From Actinomycetota bacterium (GTDB taxonomy: Bacteria > Actinomycetota > UBA4738), in NCBI GenBank assembly GCA_005888465.1, contig VAYJ01000019.1, positions 1 to 24,055 on the forward strand: a stretch of 24,055 nucleotides of DNA. Reading direction: 5' to 3'. The position numbers and the translations under genes are program-made. Shown one piece after another: positions 15,378-21,591 of the stretch. How positions within the stretch are numbered: position 1 is the first letter of the stretch; each line of letters starts with the position of its first letter. The notes below the pieces were generated by a model, which worked only from the letters and a program-made list of their open reading frames with translations, made no database searches and was not told where the DNA came from.

Positions 15378-15812
15378 CTCGGCCTCCTCAGCTCGAAAGC
15401 TCGAACGTCGCCTATGGGCCGTCATCATGCACACGTCCATGACGACGGCAAGCCCGGCTTCCCCGGCGATCCTCGCCGCTTCGTCGTTCACGATGCCCAG
15501 CTGCAGCCAGAGAACCTTCGCACCAACTGCCACGGCGTCCTCGGCCACCGCCGGGGTCGCCTCGGGACGACGAAAGACGTCGACCACGTCGATCGCGATG
15601 TCGGCGGGGACGTCCCTGAGAGACGGGTAGGCGGGCTCGCCGAGTACCTCGTGCTCGTTCGGATTGATCGGGATGATGCGATAGCCGTGGTGCTGTAGGT
15701 AGCTCGCGACCTCGTACGAGGGCCGGTCCGGCTTCGAGGACAGGCCGACCACCGCGATCGTGCGCGCCGTCTCGAGGATCGAGCGGAGCGAGGAATCGTC
15801 TGCCGTGCTCAC
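15210..15812 (-). CDS. CoA-binding (YccU-type) domain fused in frame to DUF4177
   Basis: This 200-residue open frame has two parts. Residues 1-140 are a Rossmann-type CoA-binding domain of the YccU family: IAVVGLSSKPDRPSYEVASYLQHHGYRIIPINP (19-51), then DVVDVFRRPEATPAVAEDAVAVGAKVLWLQLGI and VVMDVCMMTAHRR. Residues 146-200 (MTTWEYFVAPLL, LNNFGRDGWELVGVLQQ, AYLKRA) are a complete DUF4177-like module. No stop separates them. An internal ATG at 15377 with its own GAGGAGG site suggests that the second module may also be made alone. GTG 15812 overlaps the Nudix gene stop (GTGA), so the two form an operon. YccU proteins bind CoA; their biological role is not settled. Confidence 0.8.
   Translation of the reverse strand: MSTADDSSLRSILETARTIAVVGLSSKPDRPSYEVASYLQHHGYRIIPINPNEHEVLGEPAYPSLRDVPADIAIDVVDVFRRPEATPAVAEDAVAVGAKVLWLQLGIVNDEAARIAGEAGLAVVMDVCMMTAHRRRSSFRAEEAEMTTWEYFVAPLLPHNPGEILNNFGRDGWELVGVLQQQTPAGGVSLVAYLKRAIAT
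15383..15389 (-). promoter_or_regulatory. Internal ribosome binding site for the DUF4177 module
   Basis: On the minus strand this reads GAGGAGG, 5 bases before ATG 15377. Within the fusion it encodes part of the Glu-rich linker (EEAE), so it may be coincidence of linker composition, but spacing and strength are ideal. Confidence 0.5.
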
Positions 15813-16390
15813 GGCCGGAGCCGCCCCACGAGCGACTGCAGGATCAGAGCCGTCGCGCCCCAAATCACCTCGCCATCCATGTCGTAGACCCACGTCCGGA
15901 ATCGGTGCCCCTCCCATTCCCATTCCCGCTCGGCCCCGACGGTCATCAGGTCCTCGAGCGGGAACTCGAGCACCGAATCGATCTCCGCCTCGTTCGGCGT
16001 GAACCGCGGATCGGTCGCGAGGAGTCCTACGAAGGGCACGATCAAGATAGCGCTCACGTGCGTGTGCACCGACGGCAGCACGCCCACCAGCTCGACGTCG
16101 GCCGGCGCGATCCCCAGCTCCTCCTCGACCTCGCGGAGCGCCGCACTCGACAGGTCCTCGCCGTCGTCGGCCAGGCCGCCGGGGAACGAGATCTCCCCCG
16201 CGTGACGCGAGAGCGTGGCCGTCCGCCGCGTGAACACGACCCTGGGCGACGGCGCCGACGTGAGGATCGGCACGACGACCGATGCCGGACGCGTGTCCGG
16301 CGGGAGCGCCGCCCGGTGCGCGGCGTCGCTCCCCTCGATCGGGTCGAGCACCGACCAGAGCCGTTCGCGGAGGTCATGCGGCGGGTACAT
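15809..16390 (-). CDS. Nudix hydrolase, CoA pyrophosphatase (NudL-like) family
   Basis: This 193-residue cytoplasmic Nudix hydrolase probably cleaves the diphosphate of CoA or its derivatives. The Nudix box is complete: G72-x5-E78-x7-R86-E87-V-E-E90-E91-x-G93-I, in GGLADDGEDLSSAALREVEEELGI split over 71-94. Just before it, TRRTATLSRHAGEISFPGG is the NudL/CoAse-type signature (R-x-LxxHxGQISFPGG). Start ATG 16390 is chosen for the sensible N-terminal helix; a TACTAT box (16407-16402) ends 11 bases before it, giving an almost leaderless transcript. Its stop overlaps the start of the CoA-binding protein, an attractive link since both concern CoA. It diverges from the disulfide oxidoreductase gene. 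Confidence 0.88.
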   Translation of the reverse strand: MYPPHDLRERLWSVLDPIEGSDAAHRAALPPDTRPASVVVPILTSAPSPRVVFTRRTATLSRHAGEISFPGGLADDGEDLSSAALREVEEELGIAPADVELVGVLPSVHTHVSAILIVPFVGLLATDPRFTPNEAEIDSVLEFPLEDLMTVGAEREWEWEGHRFRTWVYDMDGEVIWGATALILQSLVGRLRP

Positions 16391-16421
16391 TCCTGAAACC
16401 CATAGTACGCAGGGGCTTCGA

Positions 16422-17798
16422 ATGGAACGGGTCGACGTCTTCGTCATCGGCGGTGGTGGAACCGGATCCGACGTGACCGGCGCCCTCGTCCGGGCCGGCA
16501 TGCGCGTCGCCATGGCCGAGCGCGACCAACTGGGCGGCGAGTGCGCGCACTACGGCTGCGACCCGACGAAGGCGATGCTCAAGGCTGCGCGCGTCGCCGC
16601 CCTCGCCCGGCGCGCGAGCGACTTCGGGATCCGCATCCCGACCGTCGAGGTCGACCTGCCGGCGGTCATGGCCCGCATCCGGCGGATGATCGAGGAGGAG
16701 ACCGCGAACGGCGCCCGCCCGTACGAGGAGAACGGCGCCGAGGTCTTCATGCAGGAGGCTCGCCTCACGGGCGAGCACCGCGTCGAGCTGGCCGACGGGA
16801 CCCTGTTCGAGGCTGACCGCGTCGTGCTTGCCACCGGGTCCGAGCCGACCGCCCCACCTATCCCCGGCCTGGACGGGAGCGGGTACTGGACGAACAAGGA
16901 AGCCATCTGGCACGAGGGCGGCCTTCCCTCGACGCTCCTCGTCCTCGGCGGCGGCGCGATCGGGGTCGAGTTCTCGCAGATCTATGCGCGCTTCGGCTCG
17001 TCCGTCACCCTCATCGAGGCACTCCCCCAGATCCTCCCCGCCGAAGATGCCGACTCCGCGCCGGCACTCGCCGACGCGCTCGTCGCCGACGGGGTGCACC
17101 TCCATGTCGGGATCAAGGCGACGAACGTCGAACGCCCACACGGCCGATGGCGGGTCACGTTCGAGGGATCCGCCCACGACGTCCTGGAGGCCGACGCCCT
17201 GATCGTCGCCACCGGCCGAAAGCCCTGCTTCGACGGCCACGACCTCGACGCCGCCGGCGTCGAGGTGGACCCGGAGGGCAAACCCATCCTCACCGAGACC
17301 CTCCGAACGACCGCCCCCCACATCTGGGCCGGCGGCGACGCGACCGGCGAGCTGCTGTTCACCCACGTCGCCAACTACGAGGCCAGCGTCATCGTCGACG
17401 ACATCCTCGGCCGCCCCCGCCCACGCGACTACCGCGTCGTCCCGAAGGTGACGTACAGCGAGCCCGAGGTCGCGAGCGTCGGCCTCACCGAGGCCGAGGC
17501 CAGCGAGCAGCACGACCACGTGCTCATCGGCCGCGCGCCGTTCGCCGAGAACAGCCGCTCCTTCATCGAGGGCGAACGAGCAGGCCACGTGAAGCTCGTT
17601 GCTGACGGTTCGACGGGCGAGCTCCTCGGCGGCCACATCGTCGGTGAGCACGCCGACGAGTTGATCCACGAGGTCGTCGCCATCATGGCCGCCCGCGCCC
17701 CGGCCCCCACCATCGGCACCGCCATCCACGCCTACCCCACGCTCGCCGAGACCGTCCAGGCGGCCTTCGCGGATCTCACGGCTAAGATGGGTGCGTGA
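16422..17798 (+). CDS. FAD-dependent pyridine nucleotide-disulfide oxidoreductase (mercuric reductase / lipoamide dehydrogenase-like)
   Basis: This 458-residue flavoprotein has an N-terminal FAD site (VIGGGGTGSD), the redox-active disulfide C41-x4-C46 in GGECAHYGCDPTKAM, an NAD(P)H site (VLGGGAIGVEFSQIYARFG), the ATGRKP and AGGDATG motifs, and a C-terminal dimerisation domain with the catalytic His-Glu pair in HAYPTLAETVQ. It is therefore complete as an enzyme. GCDPTK replaces the usual GCIPSK or GCVPSK, which places it in the less-studied mercuric-reductase-like group. It lacks the extra C-terminal vicinal cysteines of true MerA, so mercury reduction is unlikely. AGGGG precedes ATG 16422. 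The next gene overlaps by 4 bases (GTGA). The substrate is unknown. Confidence 0.9.
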   Translation: MERVDVFVIGGGGTGSDVTGALVRAGMRVAMAERDQLGGECAHYGCDPTKAMLKAARVAALARRASDFGIRIPTVEVDLPAVMARIRRMIEEETANGARPYEENGAEVFMQEARLTGEHRVELADGTLFEADRVVLATGSEPTAPPIPGLDGSGYWTNKEAIWHEGGLPSTLLVLGGGAIGVEFSQIYARFGSSVTLIEALPQILPAEDADSAPALADALVADGVHLHVGIKATNVERPHGRWRVTFEGSAHDVLEADALIVATGRKPCFDGHDLDAAGVEVDPEGKPILTETLRTTAPHIWAGGDATGELLFTHVANYEASVIVDDILGRPRPRDYRVVPKVTYSEPEVASVGLTEAEASEQHDHVLIGRAPFAENSRSFIEGERAGHVKLVADGSTGELLGGHIVGEHADELIHEVVAIMAARAPAPTIGTAIHAYPTLAETVQAAFADLTAKMGA

Positions 17799-18136
17799 GC
17801 ACCGAAACTCAGGTCTTGGCTGTCACTGAGAGGGCCGCCACGAAGGCCATCCAGCTCGGCTCACGTGAGGGCTACGAGGACGCCTGCCTGCGCGTCCGGG
17901 TGCTCGCGGGCGGCTGCTCCGGCTTCACCTACAAGCTCTCATTCGAAGGGGCTCCCCAGGCCGACGACCACGTCGTCGACGCCTTCGGGCTGCGCGTCCT
18001 GGTCGACCCGAAGAGCGCCCCGATCGTCGCGGGCTCGACGCTCGAGTTCAACGACGCGCTCCTGGGCGGCGGGTTCAAGGTGAACAACCCGCAGGCCGTG
18101 CACGAATGCGCCTGCGGCGAATCCTTCTCGATCTAG
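17795..18136 (+). CDS. A-type iron-sulfur carrier, ErpA/IscA/HesB family
   Basis: This 113-residue protein should carry and deliver Fe-S clusters to target enzymes. Its three cluster cysteines are C41 (LAGGCSGFTYKL), C105 and C107 (HECACGESFSI), the full A-type set. The length is normal. GTG 17795 overlaps the stop of the oxidoreductase gene by 4 bases, so translation is coupled. A TAAGAT box at 17783-17788, 6 bases before the GTG, could add a separate leaderless promoter, but it lies in coding sequence and may be chance. This is probably the organism's ErpA-type protein, relevant to the Fe-S proteins encoded at 20453 and 21592. Confidence 0.93.
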   Translation: MSTETQVLAVTERAATKAIQLGSREGYEDACLRVRVLAGGCSGFTYKLSFEGAPQADDHVVDAFGLRVLVDPKSAPIVAGSTLEFNDALLGGGFKVNNPQAVHECACGESFSI

Positions 18137-18157
18137 CGGGGAATCTCGCCTCCGGCA

Positions 18158-18186
18158 TTGACGCCGTCCGCGGCCGGACCTACGCT
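18158..18186 (+). promoter_or_regulatory. Near-consensus promoter pointing into the 3' end of clpP
   Basis: TTGACG (18158-18163) and TACGCT (18181-18186) are exactly 17 bases apart, one of the best promoter matches in the window. The spacer contains a GTCCG-CGGC-CGGAC inverted repeat (18166-18179). Transcription would start near 18193 and run antisense to clpP. A short frame (ATG 18216 to 18371, 51 codons) with a GGGGGG-rich site upstream lies on it but becomes Arg-rich antisense sequence, so a non-coding or antisense RNA is more likely than a protein. Confidence 0.5.
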
Positions 18187-18255
18187 CCGGCGACTGTCTG
18201 ACAGGGGGGCCCACCATGCATTCGGTTCGACTCGCGAACCTCCGAGTAAGCCGAG

Positions 18256-18909
18256 CTAGGTGGACCCGACCCGGTCCATCGGCGCCGGTGCGGCCTCGCG
18301 CACGGCAAAGAGCTCCCGGTGCGACACGATCTCGTCGACGACGCCGTAGGCCTTTGCCTCCTCCGCTGTGAGGATGAAGTCGCGGTCGGTGTCGGCGCGA
18401 ATCCTCTCGACAGGCTGGCCCGTGTGCTCGGAAAGGATCTCGTCCACACGATGTCGCTGGCGCATGATCTCCTTCGCGTGGATCTCGAGGTCGCTCGACT
18501 GCCCCTCAACCCCTCCGTGGGGCTGGTGGAGCAGCACGCGGGCGTTCGGTAGGGCGAAGCGAAGTCCTCGTGCGCCGGTGGCGAGCAGGACCGCCGCGGC
18601 GCTCGCTGCCTGGCCGACGCAGTAGGTCGCGACCGGTGCGTGGAGGCACTGCATCGTGTCGTAGATGCCGAACATCCCGGTCGGCGAGCCGCCGGGCGAG
18701 TTGATGTACATCGCGATCTCGCGCTTGGGTTGTTCGGACTGCAGGAAGAGCAATTGCGCGACGATGAGGTTCGCCACGTTGTCGTCGATCGGCGTGCCGA
18801 GGAACACGATCCGTTCGCGGAGCAGGCGCGAGTAGATGTCGAACACGCGCTCGCCGCGGTCGCTCGGCTCGAGCACGGTGGGGACGATGACCTCGATCCG
18901 GCTGTTCAC
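18256..18909 (-). CDS. clpP: ATP-dependent Clp protease proteolytic subunit
   Basis: ClpP is the serine peptidase barrel that degrades proteins fed by ClpX, ClpC or ClpA-type unfoldases. From GTG 18909 the protein has 217 residues with the full triad: S103 (GQAASAAAVLLATGA), H128 (VLLHQPHGG) and D173 (RADTDRDF). YINSPGGSPTGMFGIYDTMQ and the handle sequence EIMRQRHRVDEIL are typical. The GTG is chosen because AGGAGG (18915-18920) lies 5 bases upstream; an in-frame TTG at 18936 is less likely. It stands alone without clpX beside it. Its promoter region (TAGAAT at 18954-18949 on the minus strand) is flanked by two palindromes at 18931-18972, so specific regulation is likely. Confidence 0.96.
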   Translation of the reverse strand: MNSRIEVIVPTVLEPSDRGERVFDIYSRLLRERIVFLGTPIDDNVANLIVAQLLFLQSEQPKREIAMYINSPGGSPTGMFGIYDTMQCLHAPVATYCVGQAASAAAVLLATGARGLRFALPNARVLLHQPHGGVEGQSSDLEIHAKEIMRQRHRVDEILSEHTGQPVERIRADTDRDFILTAEEAKAYGVVDEIVSHRELFAVREAAPAPMDRVGST

Positions 18910-18914
18910 GTTGG

Positions 18915-18920
18915 CCTCCT
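18915..18920 (-). promoter_or_regulatory. clpP ribosome binding site
   Basis: AGGAGG on the minus strand, 5 bases before GTG 18909; it decides the clpP start against the upstream TTG. Confidence 0.75.
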
Positions 18921-18930
18921 TCGCGGTAGG

Positions 18931-18972
18931 ATGCAACCGTCGGGTTGCATTCTATCGCAACCTCACGGTTGC
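18931..18972. promoter_or_regulatory. Two matching palindromes between clpP and the SRPBCC-ArsR genes (putative operators)
   Basis: Palindrome 1 (18931-18950) has perfect 8-base arms ATGCAACC / GGTTGCAT around 4 bases. Palindrome 2 (18957-18972) has perfect 6-base arms GCAACC / GGTTGC around 4 bases. Their centres are 24 bases apart, and a half-site ACGGTTG follows at 18977-18983. The minus-strand -10 of clpP (TAGAAT, 18954-18949) lies between them, so a bound repressor would block clpP and probably the divergent SRPBCC-ArsR unit. The arms do not match the HAIR, CtsR or ClgR motifs as I know them. The neighbouring ArsR-type regulator is the natural candidate. Confidence 0.65.
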
Positions 18973-18987
18973 CGGAACGGTTGAGGC

Positions 18988-19359
18988 ATGGCCGACGACA
19001 TCAGGCGAGAGATCACGATCCAGGGCTCGATCCAGGAGGTCTGGAGGGCCGTCACCGAGGACCTCGGCGCGTGGCTCGCTGCCGACGTCGAGGTTGAAGC
19101 GCGTGTCGGCCGGCCGATCTCGGTTCGTTGGCCCGACGGAACGACGAGCCGCGGACTCGTGGAAGTGGTCGAGCCGCCGCGCCGATTCGCGTTTCGCTGG
19201 CGCTGGATCGCCGACGACGTCGATGGGATCCGGATTGGAGAGCCCACACGGGTCCAGCTCGTGCTCCATGACGCCGGGGAGGGCCGAACGCTCGTCGCGG
19301 TCACCGAATCAGAAGCTCCCCTACCGGACCGACCGCTCGCGCTCTCGAGGTGCGCATGA
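18988..19359 (+). CDS. SRPBCC (AHSA1-like) protein paired with an ArsR regulator
   Basis: This 123-residue protein has the AHSA1/START-like fold: IRREITIQGSIQEVWRAVTEDLGAWL at the start, then a VEVVEPPRRFAFRW strand and a TRVQLVLHDAGEGRTLVAVTES strand before a short tail. AHSA1-like proteins encoded beside ArsR-type regulators are a widespread pair of mostly unknown purpose. The C-terminal helix that normally closes the fold is short or missing (the protein ends LALSRCA), so it may be a truncated form. Its stop overlaps the ArsR start (ATGA at 19356). GAGG lies almost on the ATG, so initiation may be near-leaderless. Confidence 0.82.
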   Translation: MADDIRREITIQGSIQEVWRAVTEDLGAWLAADVEVEARVGRPISVRWPDGTTSRGLVEVVEPPRRFAFRWRWIADDVDGIRIGEPTRVQLVLHDAGEGRTLVAVTESEAPLPDRPLALSRCA

Positions 19360-19679
19360 CCGACGACCGTCCCGTCGACAGAATCTTCGCCGCGTTGGCC
19401 GATCCGACTCGACGGGCCGTGATTCGCAAGTTGTCTGAGGGGCCAGCGACGGTCGGTGGCCTCGCGGAGGATCTCCCGGTCACGCGCCAGGCGGTGGCCA
19501 AGCATCTCGCACAGCTCGAGGATGCCGGCCTGGTCGATTCGACGGCCGACGGGCGACGTCGGACCTACCGGCTGACGCCGGGGCCCCTCGCCAAGGCCAT
19601 GGACTGGATGGTGGACGTCGGTGGCGAATGGGACGAGCGGCTGCGGGCCCTCAAACGGGTGGTGGAGCGGGGGCGCTAG
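19356..19679 (+). CDS. ArsR/SmtB-family transcriptional regulator
   Basis: This 107-residue winged-helix regulator reads DRIFAALADPTRRAVIRKLSEGPATVGGLAEDLPVTRQAVAKHLAQLEDAGLV, with the recognition helix in TRQAVAKHLAQL (about 45-56) and the wing in DGRRRTYRLTP. It has no cysteine, so it is not a classical metal sensor of the ArsR or SmtB type; it resembles the metal-free group co-encoded with AHSA1-like proteins. It overlaps the SRPBCC stop by 4 bases. It is the likely binder of the palindromes at 18931-18972 and may therefore link this pair to clpP expression (inference). It converges with the next minus-strand gene, overlapping it by 4 bases. Confidence 0.9.
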   Translation: MTDDRPVDRIFAALADPTRRAVIRKLSEGPATVGGLAEDLPVTRQAVAKHLAQLEDAGLVDSTADGRRRTYRLTPGPLAKAMDWMVDVGGEWDERLRALKRVVERGR

Positions 19680-20371
19680 CCGCGAACGCGGGTCGCGGCG
19701 CCGAGGCCTTTGACCTCGAGCATCCGCAGCTCCATCTCGGCCCAGGGGGAGGTCACGTCGGCCTTCTGCAGGAGCTGCGTCCAGAGCCGATCGGGGAGCT
19801 CGGCGTCCAGCCCGCCTTGGAAGAGCGGATCCCAGGTACCGCCGGCCAGGAAGTCGGACTTCACGCTCGCGGGCGTCTCGCTGTCGGCGTTCAGGAGCTC
19901 GAATCCGATGTGGTCCTCGGCGTACTGCGGGAGCCAGCGCCAGAACCTGGCCGGGGCGCCGACGATGAGCGCCGCCTGCTCGACGGCGTCACGCGAACGG
20001 GCGAGGACGAGCCTGGCCAGGTCGCCGATCGCCGCCTGCGCGAAGCCCGCGTGGTCCTCGCCGCGCGGATGCCACTGCACCTCGATCGCGAGCTGCGCCG
20101 TTTTCGTCTTCGCCGCGACGACGACGTCGGTCGGCTTGCCTAGGACGCCGGCCTTGCCGAGGACGGTGTCGACCGACACGGTCTCCTGGCGACCGAACTG
20201 CAGCGCGCGACGGAGCGACGAGCAGAGGTCGGCCTCGAAGACGAGTTTCGCGGTGGGGGCGGAGCGGGCGGCGAGCCCCAGGTGGTTCATGAGCGCCTGC
20301 ACCTCGCCGGCGGCCGCCAGGAAGGCCGCCTGGACGGCTTCAGGTTCGAGCATGAGGCCTTCGCTCGTCAC
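19676..20371 (-). CDS. Unrecognised protein with a possible PD-(D/E)XK nuclease-like core
   Basis: I do not recognise this 231-residue protein as a named family. From GTG 20371, an acidic residue E46 in AKLVFEADLCSSLRRAL is followed by D82 in KPTDVVVAAK and E97-x-Q99 in TAQLAIEVQWH, the order and spacing of a PD-(D/E)XK nuclease core (Glu, Asp, then Glu-x-Lys/Gln in the next strand). AQAAIGDLARLVLARS then resembles the following helix. No signal peptide or membrane segment is seen. A second possible start is ATG 20353, preceded by GAAGG; a TAGGCT box 11 bases before GTG 20371 favours the longer form. It stands alone, between the ArsR gene and the F420 gene. Nuclease activity is a guess from motif geometry. 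Confidence 0.6.
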   Translation of the reverse strand: MTSEGLMLEPEAVQAAFLAAAGEVQALMNHLGLAARSAPTAKLVFEADLCSSLRRALQFGRQETVSVDTVLGKAGVLGKPTDVVVAAKTKTAQLAIEVQWHPRGEDHAGFAQAAIGDLARLVLARSRDAVEQAALIVGAPARFWRWLPQYAEDHIGFELLNADSETPASVKSDFLAGGTWDPLFQGGLDAELPDRLWTQLLQKADVTSPWAEMELRMLEVKGLGAATRVRG

Positions 20372-20436
20372 TCACGGCCGGGAGCCTAGCAATCCCGGCC
20401 AACACTGGAAAGCAGGCCCCCAGAAATCCCTCCGCC

Positions 20437-20442
20437 TATACT
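20437..20442 (+). promoter_or_regulatory. -10 box upstream of the FrhB-like gene
   Basis: TATACT (5 of 6 to TATAAT) ends 10 bases before GTG 20453. Transcription would start a few bases before the GTG, and no ribosome binding site is seen, so the mRNA is probably leaderless or nearly so. A convincing -35 is not visible. Confidence 0.5.
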
Positions 20443-20452
20443 TGGGCGAGTC

Positions 20453-21583
20453 GTGCCTTCCTCCGCGGACAAGACACAATGGCGTGACCTCTTCAGTGAG
20501 GTCGTGACCTCGGGCCTGTGCACCGGCTGTTCGGCGTGCGTCGTCGTCTGCCCGTTCCACGTCCTGGGCTACGAGGACGACAAGCCTGTACAGCTGCAGC
20601 CGGAGGGCCCCGAGATCTGCGTGCACGGCGATAAGGGGTGCGACATCTGCACGCGCGCGTGCCCCCGCTTCCGCGAATGGGAGCCCGAGGTCGACCAGGT
20701 GCTGTTCGGACGCTCGCGGCTGCCAGAGGAGGTCATCGGCATCAACCGCGAGGTGGTGCTGGCGCGCGCGGCGGACCCGCGCGTGCTCGCGCAGGGCCAG
20801 GACGGCGGCGTCGTCTCGGCGCTCCTCATCTGGGGCATGGAGACCGGCCAGATCGACGGCGCGCTCACGTCCAAGCTCTCCGAGGAGCGGCCGTGGGACG
20901 CCGAGCCGGCGGTCGTGACCGACCTCGAGGGTGTCCTCGCCACCGCGGGATCCCGCTACACCTACTCGGCGAACCCGCTCGCGCTCGTCAAGGCCGCGGA
21001 GATGGGCCTGTCGAAGGTCGCGCTCGTGGGGATGTCGTGCCAGGCGAGCGTCACGGGAACGATGGAAGCGCGACGCGTGAACAAGTGGCGCAAGCGCATC
21101 GCGTGGACGCTCGGCCTGCTGTGCTCCAAGACCTTTACCTACGAGGGACTGAACGAGGTCATCGCGCAGGACCGCCTGGGCCTCTCGCTGGACGACGTGG
21201 CGCGCGTGAACGTGAAGGGGAAGCTGCTCTTCTACACGCGCGACGGCCAGGAGCACCAGTACTCGCTCAAGGCCGCCCACGAGTTCACCCGACCTGGTTG
21301 CCTGCGCTGCCCCGACTTCGCCGCCGAGCACGCCGACATCTCCTTCGGAGGGCTCGGGCAATCCGAGGGGTGGACGCTCACGGTCATCCGAACGGAGCTC
21401 GGTGAGCGGATCTGGCGGGACGCCGCTGCGGCCGGGGTCGTCGAATGGCGTCCGGGGAGCGAGGATCCCGCGGCGGTCGCGCTGATGGACAGACTCGCCG
21501 TGAAGTCGCGCCGGCGATGGCCGGCTGCTGGCGAGATCCCCGACGAATGGGCGACCGCCGGCTTGGTTCCCGACGGAGAATGA
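20453..21583 (+). CDS. Coenzyme F420 hydrogenase/dehydrogenase beta-subunit family protein (FrhB-like)
   Basis: This 376-residue protein matches the FrhB/FdhB family, flavo-iron-sulfur subunits that pass electrons between Fe-S clusters, FAD and coenzyme F420. At the N-terminus two 4Fe-4S sites are visible: C23-x2-C26-x2-C29-x3-C33 (GLCTGCSACVVVCP) and C56 with C63-x2-C66-x3-C70 (EICVHGDKGCDICTRACP). Then come GQDGGVVSALLIWGME, the GMSCQAS segment and PGCLRCPDFAAEHADISFGGLG near the C-terminus, all family motifs. No hydrogenase subunits are adjacent, so it is likely an F420 reductase or dehydrogenase with another donor, possibly the nearby ferredoxin. The GTG start is leaderless-like. Confidence 0.9.
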   Translation: MPSSADKTQWRDLFSEVVTSGLCTGCSACVVVCPFHVLGYEDDKPVQLQPEGPEICVHGDKGCDICTRACPRFREWEPEVDQVLFGRSRLPEEVIGINREVVLARAADPRVLAQGQDGGVVSALLIWGMETGQIDGALTSKLSEERPWDAEPAVVTDLEGVLATAGSRYTYSANPLALVKAAEMGLSKVALVGMSCQASVTGTMEARRVNKWRKRIAWTLGLLCSKTFTYEGLNEVIAQDRLGLSLDDVARVNVKGKLLFYTRDGQEHQYSLKAAHEFTRPGCLRCPDFAAEHADISFGGLGQSEGWTLTVIRTELGERIWRDAAAAGVVEWRPGSEDPAAVALMDRLAVKSRRRWPAAGEIPDEWATAGLVPDGE

Positions 21584-21591
21584 GCCGGGCG

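Noticed and set aside
16374..17729. Long minus-strand open frame opposite the disulfide oxidoreductase
   Set aside because: It is Gly/Asp/Val-rich shadow translation of a gene with a complete set of flavoprotein motifs on the plus strand.
18216..18371. Small frame of 51 codons overlapping the clpP 3' end
   Set aside because: It is Arg/Pro-rich after the first 14 codons, as expected for antisense of a coding gene. The promoter upstream is kept as a finding, but not the protein.
18910..18936. TTG 18936 as the clpP start
   Set aside because: It would translate through the AGGAGG site and add residues not typical of ClpP; GTG 18909 has ideal spacing.
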